From Betaproteobacteria bacterium Ga0074130 (lineage in GTDB: Bacteria > Pseudomonadota > Gammaproteobacteria > Burkholderiales > Rhodocyclaceae): 64,000 nt of DNA. A model generated the notes under the pieces. The model worked only from the letters and a program-made list of their open reading frames with translations. It did not search any database and was not told the DNA's origin. The stretch is taken from NCBI GenBank assembly GCA_001464495.1, contig LNDZ01000013.1, positions 1 through 64,000 of the forward strand, given 5' to 3'. Shown one piece after another: positions 8,109 through 17,707 of the stretch (positions within the stretch are counted from its first letter, which is position 1; every line of letters begins with the position of its first letter). A program made the translations under genes and the position numbers.

Positions 8109-9698
8109 TTTAAGATCGCTACGCGTTGCGTCGGCAGCGTCGGTAGCGGAATAGATCGCCGGGGCCGCTTGCGTTGTCCACACGGTGGGCCACAGGCGCA
8201 AGGCGAGGCGGGTGTAAATTTCATCGACATAGAAGCCGGCATAGCTCCAGCGCCGCCAAGTGGCAAGCACCTCGGGCCGGGTTTGCAGCACGACCAGACA
8301 CAGGTAGAGCAGCGTCATGCCCAGCATGGCGATGATGCCGAGATCGGTGTGCGGGGTGTCGTGCAGGCCAAAGGGCAGGGCGTGGCCCAGCAGCGTGGCG
8401 ATGGTGAGCGCGACGACCGAGATGAGGCCCATGCCAATGACTTTATCTACGGCAGGTGCAGGATGGTCGCTGGCCTTGCTGGGGGCGCGTGGCACCCACA
8501 GTAGCGGCGCCCAGGCGAGGCCGAGAATGACTGACCACCACCAAGGCCACGCAGCGTGGTCAAGGCTGTTGGAGACGTCGGCCAGTAGCATCACGATGGG
8601 GATGGTGATGATGGGCGCGAACCACAGGCTGAAAGGTTCTTTGGTCATGGGGCCGTGCAGCATGTCGCGGCGCGTGTTGCGCACTACGGTGGAGGCGGCA
8701 AGGAAGGTTTGCGCCTTGTAGAGCGAGTGACCAAGCAGGTGTAGCAGTGCCAGTGTGTAAAGGCCTAGCGCGCACTCAAGCACCATAAAGCCCATTTGCG
8801 CCGCGGTGGACCAAGCCAGCCGCACCTTGATGCTGATGCGTGTGAGCATGACCATGCCAGCGAGTACGGCAGTGCCCAGCCCAAAGACCATGAGCAGCCA
8901 GCGCGCTAGTTCAGTGTGTTCAAGCAGCGGCGCGAAGCGAATGAGTACCACGCCGCCTAGATTGACAACCCCGGCATGCAGCAAGGCAGACACTGGCGTG
9001 GGCGCTTCCATCACTTGAATGAGCCAGCCATGGACGGGCAGGAGTGCCGTGCGCAAAATCACCCCGGCGGCGAGGCAGAGGGCGCTGGCTTCAAGTGCCC
9101 AGTGCGCGGGCGCGGTGGCGAGATGGGCGGAGAGGGTTGAGATCGAGAGGGTGCCGGTTGCGTGCCAAGCCAGGGCAGCAGCGGCAATCAGCATGACATC
9201 GGCGAGCCGATCGGCCATACGCTTTTTGTGCGCGGCGAGGAGGGCGAAGGGCCGGTTTTCGTAGAAGCAGAGCAGACGTTGCAGTGCAAAGCCGGTGGCG
9301 GCCCACGCGGCGATGAGCACGCCCCAGTGATCGGCTTGCAACAGCACCTGAACCGAGGCCAGCACGCCGGCGAGCGCGGCGATGTAGGCACGTTGCCCTG
9401 ACTCGCCTTCTAGGTAGCGCGATGAGAAGACGCCAATCACGGTGCCCAAGAGCTGGACCAACACGGCAAGCGTGAGGCTCAAGGTGCTGGTCACGAGCCA
9501 CGGGGACAGTGCCGACAGTGTGATGACCCCAAGCAGCGCAAGTGTGCTGAGTGCCAGGGTGCAGACCGACAGCACCGTGAAGCCGCGCCATAAGGTTGGC
9601 AGTGAGATTGAGTTTATGGCGGGCAGCGCAGCCGCCAGCAACATGAGGCCCGGCAGTGCCAGCAGGGGGGTAATTGTCCAAATGTGTTGTAAATCCAT
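8106..9698 (-). CDS. dabB: DabB, proton-conducting membrane subunit of the Dab carbon-uptake system
   Basis: A 530-residue polytopic membrane protein of the NuoL/MrpA-type proton-translocating family, with about 13-14 hydrophobic segments. The characteristic region is visible as APTPVSALLHAGVVNLGGVV (lumenal histidine in LLHAG) and HLLGHSLYKAQTFLAASTVV. In the Dab system this subunit is thought to couple cation movement to CO2 hydration by DabA. Position directly upstream of dabA and divergent from a LysR gene distinguishes it from complex I or Mrp subunits, none of which are nearby. The C-terminus ends SDLK at the edge of the tandem repeat. Confidence 0.9.
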   Translation of the reverse strand: MDLQHIWTITPLLALPGLMLLAAALPAINSISLPTLWRGFTVLSVCTLALSTLALLGVITLSALSPWLVTSTLSLTLAVLVQLLGTVIGVFSSRYLEGESGQRAYIAALAGVLASVQVLLQADHWGVLIAAWAATGFALQRLLCFYENRPFALLAAHKKRMADRLADVMLIAAAALAWHATGTLSISTLSAHLATAPAHWALEASALCLAAGVILRTALLPVHGWLIQVMEAPTPVSALLHAGVVNLGGVVLIRFAPLLEHTELARWLLMVFGLGTAVLAGMVMLTRISIKVRLAWSTAAQMGFMVLECALGLYTLALLHLLGHSLYKAQTFLAASTVVRNTRRDMLHGPMTKEPFSLWFAPIITIPIVMLLADVSNSLDHAAWPWWWSVILGLAWAPLLWVPRAPSKASDHPAPAVDKVIGMGLISVVALTIATLLGHALPFGLHDTPHTDLGIIAMLGMTLLYLCLVVLQTRPEVLATWRRWSYAGFYVDEIYTRLALRLWPTVWTTQAAPAIYSATDAADATRSDLK

Positions 9699-9756
9699 GA
9701 CGCAAGCCCGGTGTGAAACGCAGGCCGCATCTTGCTTTTTTATTTATGTTCTGTAA

Positions 9757-9782
9757 ATTTCAATGATTCGAATGTTTTGATA
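9757..9782. promoter_or_regulatory. Possible LysR operator between dabB and the LysR gene
   Basis: The 95-bp divergent intergenic region is AT-rich and contains the palindrome ATTCGAAT at 9766-9773, nested in a looser TCAA/TTGA inverted repeat (9760-9780). LysR proteins usually bind T-N11-A inverted repeats in such shared control regions. Position supports the call; binding is inference. Confidence 0.35.
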
Positions 9783-9793
9783 TTAAAAACAGA

Positions 9794-10687
9794 ATGATTA
9801 ACCTTGATCAGCTCAATTTCCACCACCTGTTCTATTTCTGGCGCGTGGCTAAAACCGGCCATCTCACGCAGGTGGCTAAGGCCCTGCACACCTCGCAATC
9901 GGCGCTGTCTGTGCAGATTCGACAGCTGGAAGACCGGCTGGGGGAGCCCTTATTCAGTCGCGACGGGCGAAAACTGGTGCTGACGAGCACTGGTCAGATG
10001 GTTTTTACGTATTGCGAAGACATTTTCGGGCTTAGTCAGGAAATGCTGGGGCAGTTGGCTGGGCAAAGCGCGGGCATGAGCCGTTTGCGTATTGGCAGCG
10101 TGGCCACGATGTCGCGGAATTTTCAGGAGAACTGGATTCGCCCGCTAATGAGCGAGCCGTCGCTGCTGCTCACGCTGGAGTCTGGCCCGTTGGAGGGGTT
10201 GTTGGATCGCCTGCGCCAGCATCAGTTGGATGTGGTGCTGGCCAATGAAACTGTGCCGGCTGACCCTGAGCGTCCTTTGTTCTCGTGGTTTCTTGGTAGC
10301 CAGCCGGTGTCACTGGTGGGGCCGGTGAATGAGTGGAGCGGCCGTCGCTTACGGCTGCCGGAAGATCTGGATGGCCTCGATATCGCCGCCCCGGCCCCGC
10401 GCCATGCGCTGCGCATGCAGTTTGATGCTTTGTGCACCGCCGCAGGTGTACGCCCGCGCATCCGTGCCGAGGTGGAAGATATGGCAATGTTGCGTCTGAT
10501 CGCCCGAGACAGCGGCTGGCTCACCGTGCTGCCCGAGGTGGTGGTGCAGGATGAGCTGCGCACAGGCATTTTGGTTACCGTAGGGCGCTCGTCCGAACTC
10601 CAAGAACACTTCTATGCCATCGCCAACCCACACCGCGACCCAAACAAACTATTCGAGCGCTTGCTAGAAAAACGATCGATGGTGTAA
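9794..10687 (+). CDS. LysR-family transcriptional regulator, probable regulator of dabBA
   Basis: A 297-residue LysR-type regulator. The winged helix-turn-helix is at residues 6-65 (LNFHHLFYFWRVAKTGHLTQ, then LHTSQSALSVQIRQLEDRLG), followed by the periplasmic-binding-protein-like effector domain. The 'YFWRVAKTGHLT' form is typical of the NhaR-like subgroup. It is divergent from dabB with a 95-bp shared region, the classic LysR arrangement, so it probably controls the Dab genes in response to carbon supply. The effector is unknown. There is no strong ribosome-binding site upstream. Confidence 0.85.
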   Translation: MINLDQLNFHHLFYFWRVAKTGHLTQVAKALHTSQSALSVQIRQLEDRLGEPLFSRDGRKLVLTSTGQMVFTYCEDIFGLSQEMLGQLAGQSAGMSRLRIGSVATMSRNFQENWIRPLMSEPSLLLTLESGPLEGLLDRLRQHQLDVVLANETVPADPERPLFSWFLGSQPVSLVGPVNEWSGRRLRLPEDLDGLDIAAPAPRHALRMQFDALCTAAGVRPRIRAEVEDMAMLRLIARDSGWLTVLPEVVVQDELRTGILVTVGRSSELQEHFYAIANPHRDPNKLFERLLEKRSMV

Positions 10688-10866
10688 CGCCTTATGCGCG
10701 TCATTTCTGGCGGAGTGTGGGCAGGGCCCGGCTGACTGCTTACATGCGGTTGAGTTTTACAGTTGGCTGTAGGGTTATATACAAGGCGAAAAACGAATTG
10801 TTCATGCCTTAGATCGCCGGATGAAAACTGTTCCGTTTTGGGTGAAGCTTGGTAAAATGGCCAACT

Positions 10867-11835
10867 ATGAAAACGAACTTTCTCGAATTTGAGCAGCCAA
10901 TCGCCGAACTTGAAGCGAAAATCGAACAACTTCGCTTTGTTCAGGAGGATTCTGCTGTCGATATCTCCGAAGAAATCGGGCGGCTAGAAATCAAGAGTCA
11001 AGCACTGACCAAGGATATCTACGGCAAGCTGACTTCTTGGCAGAGCGCCCAAGTCGCGCGCCATTCGCAGCGTCCTTACACCCTTGATTACCTGAACTTG
11101 ATGTTCACGGATTTCGAGGAGCTGCACGGTGATCGCAACTTCGCTGATGATCACGCCATCGTTGGTGGTCTGGCCCGTTTCAACGGCCAACCCTGCATGG
11201 TCATTGGTCATCAAAAGGGTCGCGATACCAAGGAAAAGATTTTCAGAAACTTTGGCATGCCGCGTCCAGAAGGCTATCGCAAGGCGCTGCGCCTCATGAA
11301 GCTGGCTGAGCGTTTTGAAATTCCCGTCTTCACATTTGTGGATACCCCGGGTGCTTACCCCGGTATCGACGCGGAAGAGCGCGGTCAGTCTGAGGCCATT
11401 GGCCGCAATCTGTTTGAAATGGCCGAGCTCAAAGTGCCTTTGATCGCCACGATCATTGGTGAAGGTGGCTCAGGCGGCGCGCTGGCCATTGCGGTTGGCG
11501 ATGCGGTGAATATGCTGCAATACTCGGTGTATTCGGTGATCTCGCCGGAAGGCTGTGCGTCGATTCTGTGGAAGAGCGCAGAACGTGCAAACGAAGCGGC
11601 TGAAACCATGGGTATCACGGCAGCACGTCTTAAGACCCTTGGCCTGATTGATCGTGTGGTGACCGAGCCCTTGGGTGGTGCGCATCGTGATCATCAAGGC
11701 ATGGCAGCAACGCTGAAGAAGGTTCTGCAAGAGCAACTGAAGCAATTGTCTGCACTCTCCACCGCTGAACTTGTCGAACGTCGCTTCGAGCGCGTCATGG
11801 CTTATGGCAAGTTCAAGGAACAGCCGATCCACTGA
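10867..11835 (+). CDS. accA: Acetyl-CoA carboxylase carboxyltransferase subunit alpha
   Basis: Starting at ATG 10867 ([20 protein letters not shown]) the protein is 322 residues, the usual AccA length; an ATG at 10849 in the same frame only adds six residues. It carries the carboxyltransferase signatures [39 protein letters not shown] and [15 protein letters not shown]. With AccD it transfers the carboxyl group from biotin to acetyl-CoA, the first step of fatty-acid synthesis. It is followed immediately by tilS, a common betaproteobacterial pair. Confidence 0.96.
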   Translation: MKTNFLEFEQPIAELEAKIEQLRFVQEDSAVDISEEIGRLEIKSQALTKDIYGKLTSWQSAQVARHSQRPYTLDYLNLMFTDFEELHGDRNFADDHAIVGGLARFNGQPCMVIGHQKGRDTKEKIFRNFGMPRPEGYRKALRLMKLAERFEIPVFTFVDTPGAYPGIDAEERGQSEAIGRNLFEMAELKVPLIATIIGEGGSGGALAIAVGDAVNMLQYSVYSVISPEGCASILWKSAERANEAAETMGITAARLKTLGLIDRVVTEPLGGAHRDHQGMAATLKKVLQEQLKQLSALSTAELVERRFERVMAYGKFKEQPIH

Positions 11836-11851
11836 GGATCTACATCGGTCA

Positions 11852-12778
11852 GTGCGGGAGCGGCTTGCTGAGCTTATCCCGCCTGGCCGGCGTATCGCGG
11901 TTGCTTTCTCCGGCGGGCTGGATTCGACAGTCCTCCTGCACATCGCTGCTGATCATGCAGCGGCAACACATTCCCCCATTTCCGCAATTCACATCCACCA
12001 TGGCTTGAGCCAGCATGCGAATGCGTGGGCGTCGCATTGCGAGGCGCTGTGCGCATCTTTGGCGGTGCCGATTACGGTGGTGCGTGTGTCCGTACCTAGA
12101 GATGCGCCCGAAGGTCTGGAGGCTGCTGCCCGCACGCTGCGTTATGCGGCGTTTGCCGAGCTTGGAGCCGACCATGTGCTGCTTGGGCACCATGCCAACG
12201 ACCAAGCCGAAACCCTGATCCTTAACCTCATGCGCGGTGCGGGGGTGCGCGGGGCGGCAGGTATGCAGTCTGTGCGTGGGCCGGACAATCGCTATGTGCG
12301 CCCCATGCTGTCATGCACGCGCGCTGAGTTGGAGGCTTATGCCAATGCGCATGGCTTGCGCTGGGTGGAGGATGACAGCAATAGCGATCAGAGCTATGCG
12401 CGTAACTTTGTGCGGCAGGAAGTATTGCCGGTACTGACTTCGCGCTTTCCCGCTGCAGTTGAAAATCTGGCGCGGTCTGTTGAGTATTTTGCGGAGTCGC
12501 AAGACATGCTGGACGAGCTTGCCCGGCATGATTTGGGCGATGCGCCCGCGACATTTCCGGTGTCTGTGCAACTGCTCAAGGGGCTGAGTGAGGCAAGGGC
12601 GCGTAACCTGCTGCGCTATCTGTTGGCTGAGGCTGACTTGCAAGCGCCCGCCAGCAAAAAGCTGGCGGAGGTCTTGCGTCAATTCATTGAGGCTGGGCCT
12701 GACCGTCACCCCAGCCTTGATTTACCGGCGTATCGCTTGTACCGGGCCAAGGGTGAGGTGAGGCTTGAGCTACCTTAG
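11852..12778 (+). CDS. tilS: tRNA(Ile)-lysidine synthase
   Basis: An N-type PP-loop ATPase with the signature AVAFSGGLDSTVLLH, followed by LLGHHANDQAETLILNLMRG, typical of TilS. It modifies C34 of tRNA-Ile(CAU) to lysidine, changing both charging and decoding. The open frame runs back to 11771 inside accA. I prefer the GTG at 11852, which puts the PP-loop 19 residues from the N-terminus as in E. coli TilS; an ATG at 11804, overlapping accA by 32 bp, is the alternative. The C-terminal domain is short, giving about 308 residues. Confidence 0.9.
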   Translation: MRERLAELIPPGRRIAVAFSGGLDSTVLLHIAADHAAATHSPISAIHIHHGLSQHANAWASHCEALCASLAVPITVVRVSVPRDAPEGLEAAARTLRYAAFAELGADHVLLGHHANDQAETLILNLMRGAGVRGAAGMQSVRGPDNRYVRPMLSCTRAELEAYANAHGLRWVEDDSNSDQSYARNFVRQEVLPVLTSRFPAAVENLARSVEYFAESQDMLDELARHDLGDAPATFPVSVQLLKGLSEARARNLLRYLLAEADLQAPASKKLAEVLRQFIEAGPDRHPSLDLPAYRLYRAKGEVRLELP

Positions 12779-12786
12779 TTGGTGCC

Positions 12787-14286
12787 TTATTCCTGAAGCG
12801 CTGCGTCGCGCTTTTTACGGACAGCAGGCGCAAGGACGACGATGATGGCGACGATGGACAGTGCCAGCATCACGGCGCTGATTGGGCGGGTCAGGAACAC
12901 GCTAGCATCACCACGCGACAGCACGAGGGCACGACGCAGATACTCTTCCATCAGCGGCCCAAGGATGAAGCCCAGCAGCATGGGCGCAGGCTCGCACTTG
13001 AGCTTGGCGAAAACATAACCCAGCACCCCAAAAATCGCCATCATGTAGATGTCGAATTCAGCGTTATTCAGGCTGAAGACACCGATACAGCAGAACACGA
13101 GGATGGCTGGATAGAGCAGGGGGTAGGGCACGAGAATCATGCGCACCCACAGGCCGATCATCGGCAGGTTCAGGATGACGAGGAAGAAATTACCGATCCA
13201 CATGGAGGCAATGACACCCCAGAACAGCTGAGGTTGCTCGGTAATGACGGATGGGCCGGGCTGGATGCCTTGCAGAATCATGGCGCCGATCATCAGGGCC
13301 ATTACCGGGTTGGACGGAATGCCCAGCGTCAGCATGGGGATGAACGAAGTTTGCGCGCCGGCATTGTTGGCTGATTCTGGCGCAGCGACACCTTCAATAG
13401 CGCCTTTACCGAACTGATCCTTGTTCTTGGAGATGCGCTTTTCGAGGGAGTAAGCAGCAAATGCACCCAGAATAGAGCCACTTCCCGGCAGAATGCCCAG
13501 GGCGGAGCCCAGCGTGGTGCCGCGCAAGATCGGCCCGATGATGCGTTTCATGTCATCTTTGCTGGGCCAGAGGCCTTCGATCTTCTTGACCATCACCGAG
13601 CGAGTCGCTTCGTTCTCGATGTTGTTGATGATTTCACCAAGGCCAAACATACCCATGGCGATGATGACAAAGCTGATGCCATCGGCCAGTTGCGGCATCT
13701 CAAACGTAAAGCGCGCCATGCCGGAGTTCACGTCGGTGCCGATCAGGCCGAAGAGCAAGCCCAGCACGACCATGCCAATGGCGTGCAGCAACGAGCCTTG
13801 CGCCAAGACGACGGCAACAACGAGGCCGAGGACCATCAGCGAGAAGTATTCAGCTGGGCCGAACTTGAGGGCGACCTCGGCAAGCGGCGGCGCAAACAGT
13901 GCGATCAGCACGGTCGCGATGGTGCCGGCAATGAACGAGCCAATAGCCGACGCGGCAAGTGCCTTGCCAGCACGGCCTTGGCGAGCCATCTGATAACCAT
14001 CAAGGGCGGTAACAACAGAGGCTGCTTCGCCCGGCAGATTCACCAGAATGGCAGTGGTGGAGCCGCCATATTGCGAGCCATAGTAAATGCCGGACAGCAT
14101 GATGAGCGAGGCGATCGGCGGCAGGCCGAAGGTTACCGGCAGCAGCATGGCAATGGTTGCGGTCGGGCCAAGGCCTGGCAACACGCCAATGGCGGTGCCT
14201 AAAAACACGCCAATCAGGCAGTACATCAAGTTGGTCAGCGTAAACGCTGTTTCGAAGCCGAGGCCTAAGTTTGCGATCAGTTCCAT
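12787..14286 (-). CDS. tctA: Tripartite tricarboxylate transporter large permease (TctA)
   Basis: A 499-residue membrane protein with about 11-12 hydrophobic segments. The TctA signatures are visible: IGVLPGLGPTATIAMLLPVT near residue 37 and GILPGSGSILGAFAAYSLEK in the middle. TctA is the large channel subunit of secondary tripartite transporters that import citrate or other carboxylates using a periplasmic binding protein. It is the last gene of the minus-strand unit tctC-tctB-tctA, 15 bp after tctB. The substrate cannot be predicted. Confidence 0.92.
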   Translation of the reverse strand: MELIANLGLGFETAFTLTNLMYCLIGVFLGTAIGVLPGLGPTATIAMLLPVTFGLPPIASLIMLSGIYYGSQYGGSTTAILVNLPGEAASVVTALDGYQMARQGRAGKALAASAIGSFIAGTIATVLIALFAPPLAEVALKFGPAEYFSLMVLGLVVAVVLAQGSLLHAIGMVVLGLLFGLIGTDVNSGMARFTFEMPQLADGISFVIIAMGMFGLGEIINNIENEATRSVMVKKIEGLWPSKDDMKRIIGPILRGTTLGSALGILPGSGSILGAFAAYSLEKRISKNKDQFGKGAIEGVAAPESANNAGAQTSFIPMLTLGIPSNPVMALMIGAMILQGIQPGPSVITEQPQLFWGVIASMWIGNFFLVILNLPMIGLWVRMILVPYPLLYPAILVFCCIGVFSLNNAEFDIYMMAIFGVLGYVFAKLKCEPAPMLLGFILGPLMEEYLRRALVLSRGDASVFLTRPISAVMLALSIVAIIVVLAPAVRKKRDAALQE

Positions 14287-14301
14287 CTAGATATGCCCCG
14301 A

Positions 14302-14763
14302 TTAGTTGCCGAACCACGTGCCAAGCAATGGCAGCGGGATGCCCAGGCCTTTAACGAAGACCAGGCTACAAAATGCGGTGAGTCCAACTGTGAGCAGGGT
14401 TGTGCGTAGCAGGTTGAAGTGCGCGCTTGCGTAAGCGCTGCAAAAAATCAGGACAGGGAGTGCGATCAGTAGGCCGGCCGTCCGGATGAGGAAGGCGAAG
14501 AGCATGATCGGGCCTGCGATGAGGATGATGCCGCGGATATTGAGGCGCGTGACGGCGTCGCCTTGAACGCGCAAGCCACGGAGGACCGAAATGATGCCAA
14601 GGGTGGTGAGCAAACCTGCGAGCAGCATCGGGAAGTAGCCAGGCCCCATGCGCAGTGCGGTGCCAAGCCCGTAATCTTGGGCGGCAACGATGCCGGTTGT
14701 ACCAAAGGCGATGTAGATCAGTCCTGCCCAGAAATCGGCTGGGTTGCGGATTCCAGTATTCAA
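14302..14763 (-). CDS. tctB: Tripartite tricarboxylate transporter small permease (TctB family)
   Basis: A 153-residue protein with four hydrophobic segments. The family feature GLGTALRMGPGYFPMLLAGL lies at residues 31-50, as in TctB proteins (a Gly-rich 'MGPGYFP' segment). It is the small membrane subunit partnering TctA. It follows tctC across an 85-bp gap containing a strong terminator, so its expression is probably lower than that of the binding protein. Confidence 0.88.
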   Translation of the reverse strand: MNTGIRNPADFWAGLIYIAFGTTGIVAAQDYGLGTALRMGPGYFPMLLAGLLTTLGIISVLRGLRVQGDAVTRLNIRGIILIAGPIMLFAFLIRTAGLLIALPVLIFCSAYASAHFNLLRTTLLTVGLTAFCSLVFVKGLGIPLPLLGTWFGN

Positions 14764-14787
14764 AGCTTTCTCCTGAGGGGAGCGGTG

Positions 14788-14838
14788 TAGAAAATAATAA
14801 AGCGGGGCGGAATCGTTTTCACGATTTCGCCCCGCTTT
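14788..14838 (-). terminator. Internal (attenuating) terminator between tctC and tctB
   Basis: A long stem pairs AAAGCGGGGCG (14799-14809) and AATCG (14811-14815) with CGATT (14822-14826) and CGCCCCGCTTT (14828-14838), with one mismatch. On the minus-strand transcript it is followed by a U-rich tail (14788-14800). It lies in the middle of the operon. Confidence 0.85.
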
Positions 14839-14848
14839 TCAAGATGGA

Positions 14849-15826
14849 TCAATCGGCGTAGATGCCGGCCTTCTTGATGATTGGGCTCCACTTGTCGATT
14901 TCACGACGCAGGTGAGCACGCAGTGCTTCTGGTGTTGCACGGTTTTGCGCAACTGGCTCGGTGCCTAGGTCAGCAAAGCGTTGCTTGACGGTAGGGTCGG
15001 TCAAGGCTGCTTGCAGTGACTTGTTGAGGCGATCAACAACAGCGCTGGGCGTGCCCTTTGCTGCATACAGACCATGCCACACCGCCACTTCGAAGCCCGG
15101 AACGCCTGCGCTATCCAACGTAGGAAGGTCGGACAGTGATGGCACCTTGGTCTTGGTGGTGACAGCGTAGGCCTTGATCTTGCCGCCCTTGATCTGGCTG
15201 GTCGTGTTGGTGGTTTGATCGCACATGAAGTCGACTTGGCCACCCAACAAGTCATTCATGGCCGGACCGGTACCCTTGTAAGGCACAGTGGTCAGGTCAG
15301 TCTGAATTGAGGACATGAACAGCATGCCGCACAGGTGCGAGGCGGAACCAATGCCAGCATTTGCATAGGTCACTTTGTCCTTGTTGGTCTTCACGTAGGC
15401 AATGAGTTCCTGCATGTTCTTAGCAGGGAATTCCTTGCGTGCGACAAAGGTCATGGGGACGTCAGTGATCAGGCCGATCGGTTCGAAGTCTTCCGTAGGG
15501 GAGTACGCCATCTTGCGATACAGCGATGGCGCGGTGGAGTGGCCGATGTGGTGCAGCAGCAGGGTGTAGCCATCACCCGGGGCACGGGCAACGCGTCCTG
15601 CACCAACGGTACCACCAGCACCACCAACGTTTTCGACAAGAACGGTTTGTTTCAGGTTCGCACTCATGGCCTGCGCCACAAGACGTGCCACGGTGTCGGT
15701 AGGACCACCTGCAGCAAATGGAACAACAACAGTAATGGGTTTATTTGGGAAGTCTTGAGCTTGACTGGTTGCAACACTAAAGAGTGCTGCTGCGGCTACC
15801 AGTGCGTGGGTGAGTTTAAATGCCAT
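14849..15826 (-). CDS. tctC: Bug/TctC-family periplasmic solute-binding protein
   Basis: A 325-residue exported protein with an N-terminal signal peptide (LTHALVAAAALFSVATSQAQ), followed at once by the family hallmark DFPNKPITVVVPFAAGGPTD. These residues form the first beta strand and the carboxylate-binding loop of Bug receptors. It delivers a carboxylated ligand to TctBA. It is the first gene of the unit; the start at 15826 has an AGGAGG ribosome-binding site seven bases upstream. The ligand is unknown, as for most members of this large betaproteobacterial family. Confidence 0.92.
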   Translation of the reverse strand: MAFKLTHALVAAAALFSVATSQAQDFPNKPITVVVPFAAGGPTDTVARLVAQAMSANLKQTVLVENVGGAGGTVGAGRVARAPGDGYTLLLHHIGHSTAPSLYRKMAYSPTEDFEPIGLITDVPMTFVARKEFPAKNMQELIAYVKTNKDKVTYANAGIGSASHLCGMLFMSSIQTDLTTVPYKGTGPAMNDLLGGQVDFMCDQTTNTTSQIKGGKIKAYAVTTKTKVPSLSDLPTLDSAGVPGFEVAVWHGLYAAKGTPSAVVDRLNKSLQAALTDPTVKQRFADLGTEPVAQNRATPEALRAHLRREIDKWSPIIKKAGIYAD

Positions 15827-16153
15827 ATCTCCTCCTAATTCGCTACGGGTTGAGTGGGTCCCGGATCTGTGTCCGGTTTTGCGGCTGCCGTCCGCACTTT
15901 ACCGGAGAAAGCCCCTTGTTGTCACACAGTTGCAAGGAAAGTTGTCGCCGCTGCAGGCTGCGCGGCAATAAGTTGAAAATAGTGATTAGATATGCGCCTG
16001 AAAGTTGACTCTTTGCCTGTCGTCCTCCTGTTTAAAAGCTGGGGAAATGGCTTGGAATGCGATAAAATGGGCGATTACGCGGAGTTGATCTGGATTTCAT
16101 CCTTTTTGACGAGTTCCGCAGAGTCTGTTGCTTAATTCCTACTGGAGAACCAA
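15827..16153. other. Divergent intergenic region between tctC and ndk
   Basis: About 327 bp without a convincing gene. It must hold promoters in both directions. A TAAAAT-like -10 element is visible near 16062-16067 for ndk, but no good -35 is seen at the right distance. I see no clear operator. Confidence 0.4.
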
Positions 16154-16579
16154 ATGGCTGTTGAACGTACCCTGTCGATCATTAAACCTGACGCTGTTGC
16201 CAAGAATGTGATCGGCAAGATATATACGCGTTTTGAAGATGCTGGCCTCAAGGTCATCGCTGCACGCATGGCCCAGCTCTCCCGCCAAGAGGCTGAAGGT
16301 TTCTACGCTGTTCACCGTGAGCGTCCTTTCTTCAAGGATCTGGTTGATTTCATGATCTCCGGCCCAGTAATGATCCAAGTGCTGGAAGGCGAAGGCGCCA
16401 TCCTGAAGAACCGCGACCTGATGGGCGCTACCGACCCGAAGAAGGCTGAGAAGGGCACTATCCGTGCTGACTTCGCTGACAGCATCGATGCCAACGCTGT
16501 TCACGGTTCCGACGCACCGGAAACCGCTGCCGTTGAAATCGCTTATTACTTCCCAGCACTGAACGTTTACTCGCGTTAA
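16154..16579 (+). CDS. ndk: Nucleoside diphosphate kinase
   Basis: 141 residues, the usual length. It begins [20 protein letters not shown], the universal Ndk N-terminus, and has the catalytic histidine region; the canonical NxxHGSD motif appears as [10 protein letters not shown]. It balances nucleoside triphosphate pools by phosphotransfer from ATP. A TGGAGA ribosome-binding site precedes the ATG. It opens the long plus-strand block that runs to purA. Confidence 0.97.
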   Translation: MAVERTLSIIKPDAVAKNVIGKIYTRFEDAGLKVIAARMAQLSRQEAEGFYAVHRERPFFKDLVDFMISGPVMIQVLEGEGAILKNRDLMGATDPKKAEKGTIRADFADSIDANAVHGSDAPETAAVEIAYYFPALNVYSR

Positions 16580-16606
16580 GCGGCTATTGTCCAGCGCACA
16601 TCCTCA

Positions 16607-17707
16607 GTGAATCTGCTTGATCTTGATCCCGAGGCTCTGACAGCCTACTTTGCCGGCCTGAACGAGAAACCGTTCCGGGCTCGGCAGGTGCTGCGCTGGC
16701 TGCATCATTTTGGTGCTGAAGATGTCGGTCAAATGACCGACATCGCACGCAGCTTGCGTGAAAAGCTGGCCGTTGAGGCCAGCATCATTGCCCCGCCTGT
16801 TGTCAGCGACAAGACGTCGCATGACGGCACGCGCAAATTTTTGTTCTCCGTCGGGAATGGCAATGCCATCGAGACGGTGTTCATCCCCGAGGCAGATCGC
16901 GGAACCCTCTGTATTTCCAGTCAGGCTGGCTGCGCATTGGATTGCGCATTTTGCTCGACCGGTAAGCAGGGCTTTAATCGCAATCTGACGACGGCAGAAA
17001 TCATCGGTCAGTTGTGGCAGGCCAATAAGTCGCTCGGGCGTGACCCTAAGGGCGACCGCATCATCAGCAATGTCGTGATGATGGGTATGGGTGAGCCTCT
17101 GACCAATTTCGACAATGTGGTTGCTGCACTACGGCTGATGCTGGACGACAATGCCTACGGCTTGTCGCGCCGCCGTGTGACCGTCTCCACTTCAGGCATC
17201 GTGCCTGCTATGGATCGCCTCCGTGATGCTTGTCCGGTTGCGCTGGCGGTTTCGCTCCATGCGCCGAATGATGCGTTGCGCGATGAGCTGGTGCCGATCA
17301 ACAAGAAATATCCGCTGGTAGAGCTGTTGGCGGCTTGCAATCGTTACCTTGAAAAGGCCCCGCGCGATTTCATTACGTTTGAGTATGTGATGCTCGATGG
17401 CGTGAATGACAGTGATGAGCATGCACGTCAATTGCTCGACATTGCTGCACAGGTGCCGTGCAAGTTCAACCTGATTCCTTTTAATCCGTTTCCTGCGGCG
17501 CATTTCAAGCGCAGTTCGCAGGATCGCATTCGTCGCTTCGCCGATATTCTGATGCAGAAAGGTATTATCACCACCACGCGAAAGACGCGGGGCGATGATA
17601 TCGACGCCGCTTGTGGGCAATTGGCCGGGCAAGTGCAGGACAAGTCGCGACGGGTGATCCGTCTGCAGAATGCTGGACATGCTACAAACCGGGAGGTGTT
17701 GCAGTGA
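16607..17707 (+). CDS. rlmN: Dual-specificity 23S rRNA/tRNA adenine-C2 methyltransferase RlmN
   Basis: A 366-residue radical-SAM enzyme starting at GTG 16607. The CxxxCxxC cluster-binding motif is CALDCAFC (C109, C113, C116), and the methyl-carrying cysteine is C336 in AACGQL. RlmN methylates A2503 of 23S rRNA and A37 of some tRNAs. The ndk-rlmN-pilW order is conserved in betaproteobacteria. Its stop codon overlaps the pilW start (GTGA at 17704-17707). Confidence 0.96.
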   Translation: MNLLDLDPEALTAYFAGLNEKPFRARQVLRWLHHFGAEDVGQMTDIARSLREKLAVEASIIAPPVVSDKTSHDGTRKFLFSVGNGNAIETVFIPEADRGTLCISSQAGCALDCAFCSTGKQGFNRNLTTAEIIGQLWQANKSLGRDPKGDRIISNVVMMGMGEPLTNFDNVVAALRLMLDDNAYGLSRRRVTVSTSGIVPAMDRLRDACPVALAVSLHAPNDALRDELVPINKKYPLVELLAACNRYLEKAPRDFITFEYVMLDGVNDSDEHARQLLDIAAQVPCKFNLIPFNPFPAAHFKRSSQDRIRRFADILMQKGIITTTRKTRGDDIDAACGQLAGQVQDKSRRVIRLQNAGHATNREVLQ

